Assembly (NCBI GenBank): GCA_030430345.1
Contig: JAUIFT010000043.1
Coordinates: forward strand, 1-10,151
Source of the DNA: Calditrichia bacterium
GTDB taxonomy: Bacteria; Calditrichota; Calditrichia; RBG-13-44-9; J042
Length of the DNA stretch: 10,151 nucleotides
Reading direction: 5' to 3'
How positions within the stretch are numbered: the first letter of the stretch is position 1; every line of letters begins with the position of its first letter. The notes beneath the pieces are model-generated. The model did not search any database, was not told the origin of the DNA, and worked only from the letters and a program-made list of their open reading frames with translations. Below are positions 1 through 7,170 of this stretch, piece after piece. The position numbers were made by a program, and so were the translations under genes.

Positions 1-874
1 GTATCTGACACTTAGATAGTGGTTTTTGATGCTCTAAATACGGCCGTACAGTACAGGCGGCAGCAAATAGAAATAACGTTCCAGCAAGCCAACTGGCAGG
101 AAAGCCACGCGGTCTGATCTCTTCAATTGATGCTGAAAACAAAGTGAAAACAGGAATCAAAAATAAACCTGTTGCAATCGCGACCGTCCTGGGAGAGAAA
201 ACGGGCATGTCGAGCACGGGAGATGATTGGTCTCCTTCTATCTGGAAAATCCCTTTGCTGTTTGGCAGGCAGCCTTTGATAATAAATAGCATTCCGGTCA
301 ATTCGCTGCCTTCTTCAACTGTTTTCCGTGAAGCAAACAACCAGCCTGATTTGCCCCAATTTATTGAATGTTCCAGATACTCCTGGAAGGGAATGGTTGC
401 AAGGATACCAAAACCAATGCCGAGAAAAATCACTTCTTTTCTATAGTGCTGGCTGGACCAAAGAATTAACATTGCAATACCGAGCAAGGAGGCGAGGGCG
501 ACCTCTATTGGGAATAATGGTATGACTTTTCCCATAAAAGCCGCAAGTTTATGATCAGCTCTTTCATGAAGAGATCCGACTTCATCCAATGACAGTATTA
601 CGAGTATCGAGGAAAAAGTAAGCCATGCCCAGGCATTACTTTTTTTAGCTCTTCGTTCATTAATAAAACCATCAAATGCATGCATTGCCGCAATGAGTAG
701 CAAAACGCCTGAGAACCATGCTGCCGCATTATTCTCATGACCTAAATTGAAAAAAGGCATTCGAGGTATTATGTCAATTAACTGAATGAAAGTGAGTAGC
801 ATAAAAAAAACGGCAATAGTCACCAATCCCCAAAACCATACAGGCAGAAAGTTTCGCGAATCAAGTGAGTTCAA
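1..874 (-). CDS. Polytopic membrane protein with SLDE..HE motif, 3' end outside window
   Basis: An uninterrupted minus-strand frame of 291 codons runs from 874 to the left edge with no stop, so only the 5' part is present. The start is TTG at 874, chosen because AAGAGGA (886-880) lies five bases upstream and no in-frame ATG occurs until residue 25. The product is strongly hydrophobic. Likely membrane segments are near residues 11-33, 50-66, 84-97, 123-139, 147-162, 231-248 and 260-276. Two conserved-looking polar motifs sit at segment ends: SLDEVGSLHE (95-104) and VEEGSELTGM (186-195). From memory, similar S-x-D-E...H-E and E-E-x-x-E pairs recur in uncharacterised bacterial and archaeal membrane proteins, but I cannot name a family or function. 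It begins 31 bases after the upstream glycosyltransferase, so co-transcription is likely. Plus-strand frames here are antisense shadows. The gene is confident, its function unknown; a role in glycan polymerisation or modification is only a guess from context. Confidence 0.85.
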   Translation of the reverse strand, partial: MNSLDSRNFLPVWFWGLVTIAVFFMLLTFIQLIDIIPRMPFFNLGHENNAAAWFSGVLLLIAAMHAFDGFINERRAKKSNAWAWLTFSSILVILSLDEVGSLHERADHKLAAFMGKVIPLFPIEVALASLLGIAMLILWSSQHYRKEVIFLGIGFGILATIPFQEYLEHSINWGKSGWLFASRKTVEEGSELTGMLFIIKGCLPNSKGIFQIEGDQSSPVLDMPVFSPRTVAIATGLFLIPVFTLFSASIEEIRPRGFPASWLAGTLFLFAAACTVRPYLEHQKPLSKCQI

Positions 875-879
875 ATTAA

Positions 880-886
880 TCCTCTT
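880..886 (-). promoter_or_regulatory. Shine-Dalgarno deciding the TTG start at 874
   Basis: The minus strand reads AAGAGGA, then five bases, then TTG. This near-consensus ribosome-binding site is the main reason to place the start of the membrane protein at 874 rather than at a later ATG. Confidence 0.6.
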
Positions 887-905
887 TTCAGTTATTGATT
901 AGATA

Positions 906-1850
906 TCAGTTGATGATTTGTTTAACAGTATAGCTTTGGGTTTCCCGGGCATTAGTAAAAATGATTAGTTCTCCGATCAATCCTATCGCAAACAGTTGAA
1001 TGCCCAGCACGATCAGCAGCAAACCAAGGAGCAATACCGGACGGTCGGCCAGCGGAATACTCTCGAACATTCTTTGATAGGCGAGATACCCGCAAAATAA
1101 ACTACCAGCAGTAAAAGCGCTCAACCCACTTAACCCAAAAAAACGTAATGGCTTTTTGGTGAATTTTACCAGGAAGAAGATCGACAACAAATCGATCAAC
1201 CGGCGGCTGTATACCCCGAGGGGATAGCCTTTATGATAGCGATCATTTTTCGATTGCGGTAAATTGATTTCCCGAACTTTAAATCCCTGCCGATTTGCCA
1301 GGATTGGTAAAAAGCGGTATTGATCGCCATATAGGATAACTCTCTCCAGAATTTTCCGCTTGAAGATCCGAATATTACAACCGAGATCATTATAGCGGAC
1401 CCTCAGCATCCAACGAATGATGCGATGAAATACCACGGTTTGGAAGCGATTGAGGATGTTGTCACTCCGCGGAGAACGGTTGGTGATAATCATGTCTGCA
1501 TTTTCCGCCGCTTGAAACAATGCTTTTAAAGATTCCTGTTTTACTTGCTGATAAGGCGGCAGTGTTACGATCAGCTCTCCTGAGGCATTTTCAAAACCAG
1601 CCATTAATGCAGCACTTTCCCCATATTGCTTGGCAAACTGGACGATCCTCAGAGCAGGATCCGAGATATGGAGGACTTTCAACGTCTGCATTAAAGTAGA
1701 GTTCTTTCCGTCCAGCACATAGATGAATTCATAGGGCTGACCGGCTTCTTCGAACACGGCCTTATACGCTTTATGTAGCGTTTCGATGTCCACACTCTGA
1801 TTCTGTTTGCTAATGGAAATAATGACCGAATATACAGGCTTAAGAATCAT
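906..1850 (-). CDS. DPM1/GtrB-like family 2 glycosyltransferase paralogue lacking the DXD motif
   Basis: This 314-residue protein has the architecture of dolichyl/polyprenyl-phosphate sugar synthases: a cytoplasmic GT-A domain (about 1-235) followed by two C-terminal membrane hairpin segments (about 237-257 and 270-297). It aligns by eye with its upstream neighbour, for example RIVQFAKQYGESAALMAGF (68-85) against KVVQLSSNFGQTAALNAGF, and KKPLRFFG near 232-239. The usual catalytic signatures are altered. VDDGSTD is replaced by VLDGKNS (45-51), and the metal-binding DGDLQ is replaced by PPYQQ (98-102), leaving no DXD. LP-x-Y-x-Q variants are, from memory, a recurrent subfamily in exopolysaccharide loci, so this is unlikely to be a random decay product. 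The frame is intact. The ATG at 1850 overlaps the upstream gene by 11 bases, which implies translational coupling. It could be a partner or regulatory subunit of the neighbour, or a metal-independent transferase. Confidence 0.88.
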   Translation of the reverse strand: MILKPVYSVIISISKQNQSVDIETLHKAYKAVFEEAGQPYEFIYVLDGKNSTLMQTLKVLHISDPALRIVQFAKQYGESAALMAGFENASGELIVTLPPYQQVKQESLKALFQAAENADMIITNRSPRSDNILNRFQTVVFHRIIRWMLRVRYNDLGCNIRIFKRKILERVILYGDQYRFLPILANRQGFKVREINLPQSKNDRYHKGYPLGVYSRRLIDLLSIFFLVKFTKKPLRFFGLSGLSAFTAGSLFCGYLAYQRMFESIPLADRPVLLLGLLLIVLGIQLFAIGLIGELIIFTNARETQSYTVKQIIN

Positions 1851-2823
1851 AATGACTCCATAAGCTTCGGTTCAAATTTCCTGACGGCGCTTCTGCGGCG
1901 GCGATATGTGGGATTAAAAAGGATTCTACCCGCAAATGGCCATGCCGGTAAATCAGTTGACAAATTAAACCCTGAACAATCAGAAAAATTCCCAGCGAGA
2001 TGAAAAGAATACTGGCACCAAGGCCGATCACCAAAGACGATTCCGGAATATAGAGCCATTGGGTGATACATGCCACTAAGGTTATCATGCTGAGCAATAG
2101 GGTGATGATGCCATAACTGCCAAAACCAAATAGTGGCCGGGGGAAAAATGTGAAGATCATCTTTAAAGCGGCCAGGTCGAATAAAACTTTGTAAATGCGG
2201 GAGAGACCATATTTGGAGCTGCCGAATTGGCGGGGAAAGTGATTAACCGGCAGTTCAGCAATCCGGGCGCCGGTAAGGCCGATAATTACCGGCAGCAAGC
2301 GATGCATCTCGGAGTAAAGAGGAAATCCTTTAATGACAGATGCCCGGTATGCCCGTAATGCGCAGCCATTGTCACGCACAGCAATACCGGAGACTTTTCT
2401 CACCAACCAATTGGCGATTTGCGAGGGGATTTTCCGCAAGAATAAATCATCTTTTCGTTTCTTTCGCCAGCCGATAACCAAATCATATCCTTCGCGGATT
2501 TTCGCGACAAATGCGGGAATATCTGCCGGGTCGTTCTGCAAATCACCGTCCATCGTGATAATGATTTCTCCCCGGGCGTTCGCAAAACCAGCATTCAATG
2601 CTGCGGTTTGACCGAAATTACTACTCAATTGTACGACCTTCAGCGATCCATCCCTGCTGGCTATCTTGCTGGCCTCTTGAAAAGTTGCATCGGTGCTGCC
2701 ATCATCAACTAAAATTATTTCGTATGACTCACCCATTTTTTTCATAACACCGCTGGTTGCCTCATATAAGGGTAAAACAGATTCAGCTTCGTTAAACAAT
2801 GGAACCAATATTGAGAGGCGCAT
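1840..2823 (-). CDS. DPM1/GtrB/ArnC-type polyprenyl-phosphate glycosyltransferase
   Basis: This 327-residue family 2 glycosyltransferase is expected to transfer a sugar from a nucleotide donor to a polyprenyl phosphate on the cytoplasmic face of the membrane. The start is MRLSILVPLFNEAES, the usual N-terminus of the family. Visible motifs are VDDGSTD (39-45, nucleotide binding), the metal-binding DGDLQNDP (92-99), DNGCALRAYR (151-160) and FGSSKYGLSRI (200-210). Two membrane segments follow at about 231-255 and 263-290, with a polar tail to 327. All catalytic signatures expected of an active enzyme are present. No clear Shine-Dalgarno precedes the ATG at 2823. It lies 146 bases after the secreted esterase and overlaps the degenerate paralogue downstream by 11 bases. 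Donor sugar and exact subfamily (undecaprenyl-phosphate glucose, mannose or aminoarabinose type) cannot be read from the sequence. Confidence 0.93.
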   Translation of the reverse strand: MRLSILVPLFNEAESVLPLYEATSGVMKKMGESYEIILVDDGSTDATFQEASKIASRDGSLKVVQLSSNFGQTAALNAGFANARGEIIITMDGDLQNDPADIPAFVAKIREGYDLVIGWRKKRKDDLFLRKIPSQIANWLVRKVSGIAVRDNGCALRAYRASVIKGFPLYSEMHRLLPVIIGLTGARIAELPVNHFPRQFGSSKYGLSRIYKVLFDLAALKMIFTFFPRPLFGFGSYGIITLLLSMITLVACITQWLYIPESSLVIGLGASILFISLGIFLIVQGLICQLIYRHGHLRVESFLIPHIAAAEAPSGNLNRSLWSHYDS

Positions 2824-2969
2824 GAATAAACCCGGTTATTAATTTATTGGTGAGTTGTTGCTATATTCATTCGTCTGATTTGGCAAACAAGAGATTAATC
2901 TATCAAAATCAGTGGGGTAGAACGTGAGGCAGGTCGCAAAAACGGATCGGGAAATAAGACTGCGCAGGT
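2824..2969. other. Intergenic gap with palindromes between esterase and glycosyltransferase
   Basis: This 146-base gap has no coding frame I would support. It holds a 7-base inverted repeat, CTGATTT (2875-2881) and AAATCAG (2906-2912), flanking a perfect 10-base palindrome AGATTAATCT (2892-2901). Near the esterase stop is an 8-base palindrome CTGCGCAG (2960-2967). None is followed by a T-run, so none is a convincing terminator. A cluster of symmetric elements upstream of a glycosyltransferase start could be an operator, but this is weak. Confidence 0.4.
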
Positions 2970-5102
2970 TTAGCGGAGCAAAATCATCTTACGGGATTGA
3001 CTAAATGAATCCGTGGAGAGGCGATAAATATAGAGACCGCTGCTTAGCGGCTGGTTGCTTGCATCCTTGCCATGCCAGGGAATAACGTGAGTGCCCATAT
3101 CCAGTGAATGATTCAGCAGCACTTTTACCAGACGTCCCTGGATATCAAAGATTTCCAGCTTGATCGCAGATTTCTTCGCCAAATAGAAATTGATATGTGT
3201 CGTCGCATTGAAAGGATTTGGATAGTTCAGGGAAAGGGTATAATCCGCCGGAGGTAAAAGTTCGCCACTGGCGATGCGGATCGTATCTAACGTGGTTATT
3301 TTTCCGCTATAATCCTGATCCTGAAGAACATATTCATAAGTTGTATTTGGTAAAATAGAATGGTCGTTGAAAATATAATCCGCGCTGTAATTTACTGTTC
3401 CCTGGCCGAGCAGGGCCGGAGATATATTGTGATCAGATAAAAATACAAATTCTGATTGATCGGCAGCTCTGCGCAATAATATAAATCCCAGGTTATCGAT
3501 TTCACTTTCGGTGTGCCAGTGTAATTGAATGACGCCGCTTTCCGCCTGGGCGGTAAAGAGGGTTAGTGATACCGGCAAGGGCTCATCATCGGATATTGAG
3601 ATGGGAAAATTTTTGAAAGAAAGTGCCGGGATATTGCGGCTGTTCCTTAACCAGGGTCCTTCATATAGTCTCGTTGAGTTGTTATAGAATTGCGCCGGGA
3701 GGTATGTTATTAGCGTATCGCCGGAACTTTTGTTTAGTGTGAGATCCAAACGGTTACCGGCAACGGACATGCTGGATATTTCTGCCGGTGTGCTTCCACC
3801 GCTCAAATAAAAATAGTCCTTCAGCAAACGGAGCGTGTCGGCAATCAGGGTGTCATTTTCTAAAACCAATTGCCAGGTATTGCCGAATTCCAGGGAGATT
3901 TTATTCAGCTGATCCGAGGTGAAATAGGCTTTGGAAATATTTGGCGGTTCGATATCAACGGTATCTGTCGATCCATAAAAATCCCGGATTACCTGATAGA
4001 AAAGGCGGTCGCCATAGGTTTCGTACCCTTCCGGATAAAAGTGAGAGCCGTCTGCAAATCCACCGAGGTCATTCGCGCTAACAATTTCGCTGCTATCGTC
4101 TTCCAATGCCAAGGTGCGCAGATGTTCCCGGAGCAAATCGCCCTCTGCGCCGTATCCAACATGTATCTGGGTGATGTAAAATTTTTCCAGTCCGGGATAA
4201 TCACTTCGCCATTCGTTTCTTAAGCCACGAAAATTTTCAGGATAAATTTCTACGAAGGGACTGTCAGTATTTCCCTCTCCCTGATACCAGAACATCGCGC
4301 GGGCTTTCTCCCGAACCTGCGCTTTATCCGCACGGAAATATAGTCTGCCGTAAACGGAGGTTAGCGCCAGGTCCCGGCGATGATGGGTAACGCTGGAGCC
4401 ACCGGGGGAGCCATTGATGATGGCAATCGGAATGCCGGTGTCTTCGACTAGCTTCTTCCCCAAACGTAGTCCCCAAACACCTACGGCGCTGTGGTCGAGA
4501 ATAGTGGCCGCCTGCGCTAATCCCCAGGATGTATCGGCTAGCGTCTTGGCAGCGGCGTCCGGATCTCTGCGACCGGTGGGGCGGCCAAAGCTGCGTAGCC
4601 ACTCAACGGTATAGGGTGTGAAAGGACCGAGAAGTCCCGCTATCGCGTTCGATTGGCCCTGAATGATGAAAACATCACCACATACGACGCTGTCGATAAG
4701 TGTATCGGTATAAGTGACATTTTCGGTATTAAATTGAATGGAAAAGCGATATTCCAAGGTGTCGGCAAAAATTTTTGGAGAAAGGGTAAAAGGCGCTTCG
4801 CCGGCGTTATAATTAAGTGGCTGTCCGAAGCTATTCCAGAAGACGCCATTGGTATCCACAGCAACGATCAGGGAGTCGAATTCGATAATGTCATCGACTT
4901 TTCCACTAATGGTTACCCTGGCAGAATCGTCGCTCAACTCCCGCGGAAACAGTTGATATGTCTGCGGAAGTGAGTCGTATACGACCGTCTGTGCCAACCC
5001 GGAAACAGACAGCGCGGTAAACAAAATAATAGCATATATACATTTGCCCTCTATACCAGTAAAGGCGTGCCTGGCCGGGACAAAACACATTATTGCTTTC
5101 AA
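2970..5102 (-). CDS. Secreted SASA/SGNH-type carbohydrate esterase with C-terminal type IX-like sorting domain
   Basis: This 710-residue protein resembles sialate O-acetylesterase-like (SASA, PF03629/CE6-like) enzymes that remove acetyl groups from glycans. An N-terminal signal sequence has its hydrophobic core at about 22-37 and a likely signal peptidase site after SGLA (near 37). The SGNH motifs are present: GQSN with nucleophile Ser151 (149-152), NGSPGGSS (230-237), WYQGEGN (272-278) and DGSH (351-354) supplying Asp351 and His354. The catalytic set therefore looks complete. A linker region is followed by a beta-rich module beginning PLPVSLTLFTA (508-518), then YPNPFN (627-632) and a FlgD-like module ending SRKMILLR, typical of type IX secretion cargo. 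The start is TTG at 5102, preceded by AGAGGA four bases upstream; ATG at 5090 is possible but sits 16 bases from that site. It lies among glycosyltransferase genes, so its substrate is plausibly the glycan made here. Substrate specificity is unknown. Confidence 0.9.
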   Translation of the reverse strand: MKAIMCFVPARHAFTGIEGKCIYAIILFTALSVSGLAQTVVYDSLPQTYQLFPRELSDDSARVTISGKVDDIIEFDSLIVAVDTNGVFWNSFGQPLNYNAGEAPFTLSPKIFADTLEYRFSIQFNTENVTYTDTLIDSVVCGDVFIIQGQSNAIAGLLGPFTPYTVEWLRSFGRPTGRRDPDAAAKTLADTSWGLAQAATILDHSAVGVWGLRLGKKLVEDTGIPIAIINGSPGGSSVTHHRRDLALTSVYGRLYFRADKAQVREKARAMFWYQGEGNTDSPFVEIYPENFRGLRNEWRSDYPGLEKFYITQIHVGYGAEGDLLREHLRTLALEDDSSEIVSANDLGGFADGSHFYPEGYETYGDRLFYQVIRDFYGSTDTVDIEPPNISKAYFTSDQLNKISLEFGNTWQLVLENDTLIADTLRLLKDYFYLSGGSTPAEISSMSVAGNRLDLTLNKSSGDTLITYLPAQFYNNSTRLYEGPWLRNSRNIPALSFKNFPISISDDEPLPVSLTLFTAQAESGVIQLHWHTESEIDNLGFILLRRAADQSEFVFLSDHNISPALLGQGTVNYSADYIFNDHSILPNTTYEYVLQDQDYSGKITTLDTIRIASGELLPPADYTLSLNYPNPFNATTHINFYLAKKSAIKLEIFDIQGRLVKVLLNHSLDMGTHVIPWHGKDASNQPLSSGLYIYRLSTDSFSQSRKMILLR

Positions 5103-5145
5103 AGAATCCTCTACATCGTGATAGCTGTTTGAGGTAACCTCGCAG

Positions 5146-5159
5146 TTATCCGAAGATAA
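5146..5159 (-). promoter_or_regulatory. UUCG-tetraloop hairpin in the esterase leader
   Basis: The minus strand reads TTATC-TTCG-GATAA: five perfect pairs closed by C(UUCG)G, an unusually stable RNA tetraloop. A second small hairpin, GAGGT-A-ACCTC, follows within five bases. No T-run follows, so it is not an intrinsic terminator. An mRNA-stabilising or leader element is possible. Confidence 0.35.
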
Positions 5160-5279
5160 GGTAATTCTAGTTAAAAAAGCAAATTATGAATTGGTTAATA
5201 TTTTGTTTACGCGGGTGTGGTTAGTAAGACGATGTGATAGGGAATTCTGTGGTAGACTGACTGGTGAAAAGAATTCTTA

Positions 5280-5294
5280 TCGGACTTTTTCCGA
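5280..5294 (-). terminator. Weak candidate terminator after the GT2 gene
   Basis: The minus strand has TCGGA-AAAAG-TCCGA, a five-pair stem starting seven bases after the glycosyltransferase stop. Downstream is an A/T-rich stretch with TTCTTTT (about 5274-5268). The stem is short and the T-run interrupted, so termination would be partial at best. Confidence 0.22.
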
Positions 5295-5300
5295 AATTAT

Positions 5301-6257
5301 CTACCCGGGGCGTTTCCAGATACGGTGCTGAATGGAAGCAGGCAAGAGTGATTTTTCCAGGCGAAATACCCACTTGATGATTCGGCGAAATGATTTGCGG
5401 GAAATGATTTTTTTATTAGAAATTAATTGTTTGGTTAGCCAGCGCCGGCGTTGTAATGCACTCCAGAGATGAGAATTGGTAATACCGTTTTTTTGCAGGT
5501 GTGAAGCCAGCCAGTCCAGATAATAGATATAGTGCTTACTTATTGAATTCAGGTTTTCAGATTGAGCACATATAGATGCAGCATGCTGCCAGTCCCAACA
5601 CATATTTGATACCTGAATAGGGGCGACAAGTGCAATACGGGAATAGAACATTTGGTCTTCACCCATATTGGGAAAATCCATTTGAAAACATTGTGATGCT
5701 TCAACAGCTTCCCTGCGGATAATAACGCTACAAGTACAGGGAACAGCAGCACTGCCATTTATGTAAGACACCAGTGCTGTAGGGGGATTCAGCGGCTTAT
5801 TAACCGGCAGGTTTAGTTCAGGCGAATAATCAATGTTTTGTTTGCCGGATGTAGTGTCCCAACTATACCAGTATAAAGTTTTACCATAGAGCATCCCCGT
5901 TTCTGGATGTTGTTCCATCAGGGTTACCTGTGCAGTTAATTTGTTTGGCAACCAAATATCATCCGCATCTAAAAAAGTAATATATGCGCCCCGAGAATAA
6001 CTATAGCCAAGTCTGCGAGAAGCAATAATACCAAGATTCTTTCTACCCGGATGTTCATAATAAGAAATTTTATCAGGGTATTTTTCAGCATACTCTTGCG
6101 CAAATTGGGTAATCTTTTCTGTCGATCCGTCATTTACTAAGAGCATTTCCCAACTTGTGTAAGTTTGATTCAGAACACTATCAATCGCTTCCCGCATAAA
6201 ATCTATACGGGTGTTAAAAAAAGGAATGATCACGGAAACTAGGGGGGGATCAGACAT
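5301..6257 (-). CDS. Family 2 (GT-A) glycosyltransferase
   Basis: This 318-residue soluble glycosyltransferase probably adds one sugar to the growing lipid-linked or repeat-unit glycan in the cytoplasm. It shows the family order: PLVSVIIPFFN (5-15), VNDGST (41-46), a conserved Arg/Gly helix region (71-90), TFLDADDIWLP (94-104) with the metal-binding DADD at 97-100, and GEDQMF (199-204), which places an acidic residue as the likely catalytic base. A basic, amphipathic tail (about 268-318) may contact the membrane surface, and no transmembrane segment is evident. The ATG at 6257 overlaps the hydrolase stop by 8 bases, so translation is probably coupled; its own Shine-Dalgarno is weak. Donor and acceptor cannot be inferred. 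All catalytic signatures are present and the frame is intact. Confidence 0.92.
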   Translation of the reverse strand: MSDPPLVSVIIPFFNTRIDFMREAIDSVLNQTYTSWEMLLVNDGSTEKITQFAQEYAEKYPDKISYYEHPGRKNLGIIASRRLGYSYSRGAYITFLDADDIWLPNKLTAQVTLMEQHPETGMLYGKTLYWYSWDTTSGKQNIDYSPELNLPVNKPLNPPTALVSYINGSAAVPCTCSVIIRREAVEASQCFQMDFPNMGEDQMFYSRIALVAPIQVSNMCWDWQHAASICAQSENLNSISKHYIYYLDWLASHLQKNGITNSHLWSALQRRRWLTKQLISNKKIISRKSFRRIIKWVFRLEKSLLPASIQHRIWKRPG

Positions 6258-7170
6258 GACTTACAAATTCTTTTTTAGATGGTTTTGTAAAAATCTGTTT
6301 TATCCATTTCTTTAACCAAAACAGCGCAATCAGGAGAAGTCCGAGGTAAGAGGCGCTGTTCCGAAAAGTGCTGGGAAATGGGCGATATTCATTGACGATA
6401 ATTGTTTCGTTGTTGAAGAAATGCCCCCGCAGGGAAAGCATGGTATTGTTTGGCAGTTGCACACCTTCGACTAATAACGGCGGGCTATACAGGCTATTGA
6501 TGGTCTTCCTGTCCGCATTATAATAGACCCGGTCAAACTCGACATATTTCCCCTGACGCTCGTTTTCCTGCCGGAGGGTTGAAATGTAGTGAACATCCGC
6601 TTCTTCCGGACCACTCAACAAGAACAGTGGAAGAAATATATAGATTAGGCCGAAGGCTAATGCTGCGATATAGTGCCGTCGTTCTCCATATTTCTTCTGA
6701 TCGTCTGGTGGGTCTTTTTGCCAAAGGTGACAGGCCGCGATGATCAAGCCGAATAATGTAATAGTGTAGTTTAGCCAACTGTCCGGCCAAAAGAATCCCC
6801 AATTTTGTAAAGACCAGTCGAAGGGGGCAAATAAATGAACGCCATTTGCCCATTTAATCTGGCTGGCGTCTAACAATAGATGAAGCAGGGAGTTGCCAGA
6901 AAGGATTAAAAAATATCGATAAAAATTTGTCCCCAGTGCCGCAAAGACAACGCTCAAGATCAGGCAAAACATGAGCGAAGCCTGGATGTCAAAATAAAAG
7001 CGCAGCGTCGCAGCGTCGATCATCGGTAGAAAATAAAGCAGGGCCCGCTGGCAAATCCAGGGGAGATCGGGCAAAATACAGCCGAGGTAAATCCAGTTCA
7101 GGTCCGATCGGTGAAAGATCGTGCGGGAAGCTATGGTTTGAATGGCAATATGACCGAGGGTGTTTGGCAT
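6250..7170 (-). CDS. DUF457/YdjM-like membrane-bound metal-dependent hydrolase
   Basis: This 306-residue membrane protein resembles the LexA-binding/YdjM (DUF457, PF04307-like) putative zinc hydrolases. The match rests on the N-terminal MPNTLGH with His7, LPDLPW with Asp35 (33-37), a helix carrying His97 and Asp101 in the stretch NSLLHLLLDA (93-102), and GVHLFAPFDW (110-119) with His112. These polar residues at segment ends are where the family places its metal ligands. Membrane segments are likely near 63-79, 84-100, 133-149, 168-185 and 273-288. A periplasmic-looking domain (about 187-270) sits before the last segment, and a basic tail ends the protein. The start is ATG at 7170, where the family N-terminus begins; an in-frame TTG at 7182 would add four residues. 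The substrate is unknown. Context suggests phospholipid or lipid-linked glycan chemistry, which is inference. It overlaps the downstream glycosyltransferase by 8 bases. Confidence 0.75.
   Translation of the reverse strand: MPNTLGHIAIQTIASRTIFHRSDLNWIYLGCILPDLPWICQRALLYFLPMIDAATLRFYFDIQASLMFCLILSVVFAALGTNFYRYFLILSGNSLLHLLLDASQIKWANGVHLFAPFDWSLQNWGFFWPDSWLNYTITLFGLIIAACHLWQKDPPDDQKKYGERRHYIAALAFGLIYIFLPLFLLSGPEEADVHYISTLRQENERQGKYVEFDRVYYNADRKTINSLYSPPLLVEGVQLPNNTMLSLRGHFFNNETIIVNEYRPFPSTFRNSASYLGLLLIALFWLKKWIKQIFTKPSKKEFVSHV

Larger units (their letters stand above)
5103..5300. other. Leader region upstream of the secreted esterase
   Basis: This 198-base non-coding gap separates the glycosyltransferase stop from the esterase start. 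Minus-strand features are AGAGGA (5112-5107) serving the TTG start, an 11-base hairpin GAGGT-A-ACCTC (5131-5141), a UUCG-tetraloop hairpin (5146-5159), a possible -10 CATAAT (5188-5183) without a good -35, and a small hairpin after the upstream gene (5280-5294). The size and content suggest the esterase may have its own promoter and a structured 5' leader, but no single element is decisive. Confidence 0.4.

Noticed and set aside
144..525. Two plus-strand open frames of 100 and 65 codons
   Set aside because: They are antisense to the continuous minus-strand membrane protein frame, which has a ribosome-binding site, membrane segments and conserved-looking motifs. The plus-strand products have no recognisable features.
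906..1850. Degenerate glycosyltransferase as a pseudogene
   Set aside because: The frame is intact over 314 codons, both membrane segments and many family residues remain, and the start overlaps the upstream gene in the manner of a coupled functional gene.
3870..4973. Plus-strand frames of 117, 66 and 106 codons opposite the esterase
   Set aside because: They lie opposite the SGNH esterase domain, which carries its full catalytic motif set, so they are shadows.
5131..5159. Terminator formed by the UUCG hairpin
   Set aside because: The stem is five pairs and is followed by CTGCGAGG rather than T residues. It also lies in the leader of the next gene.
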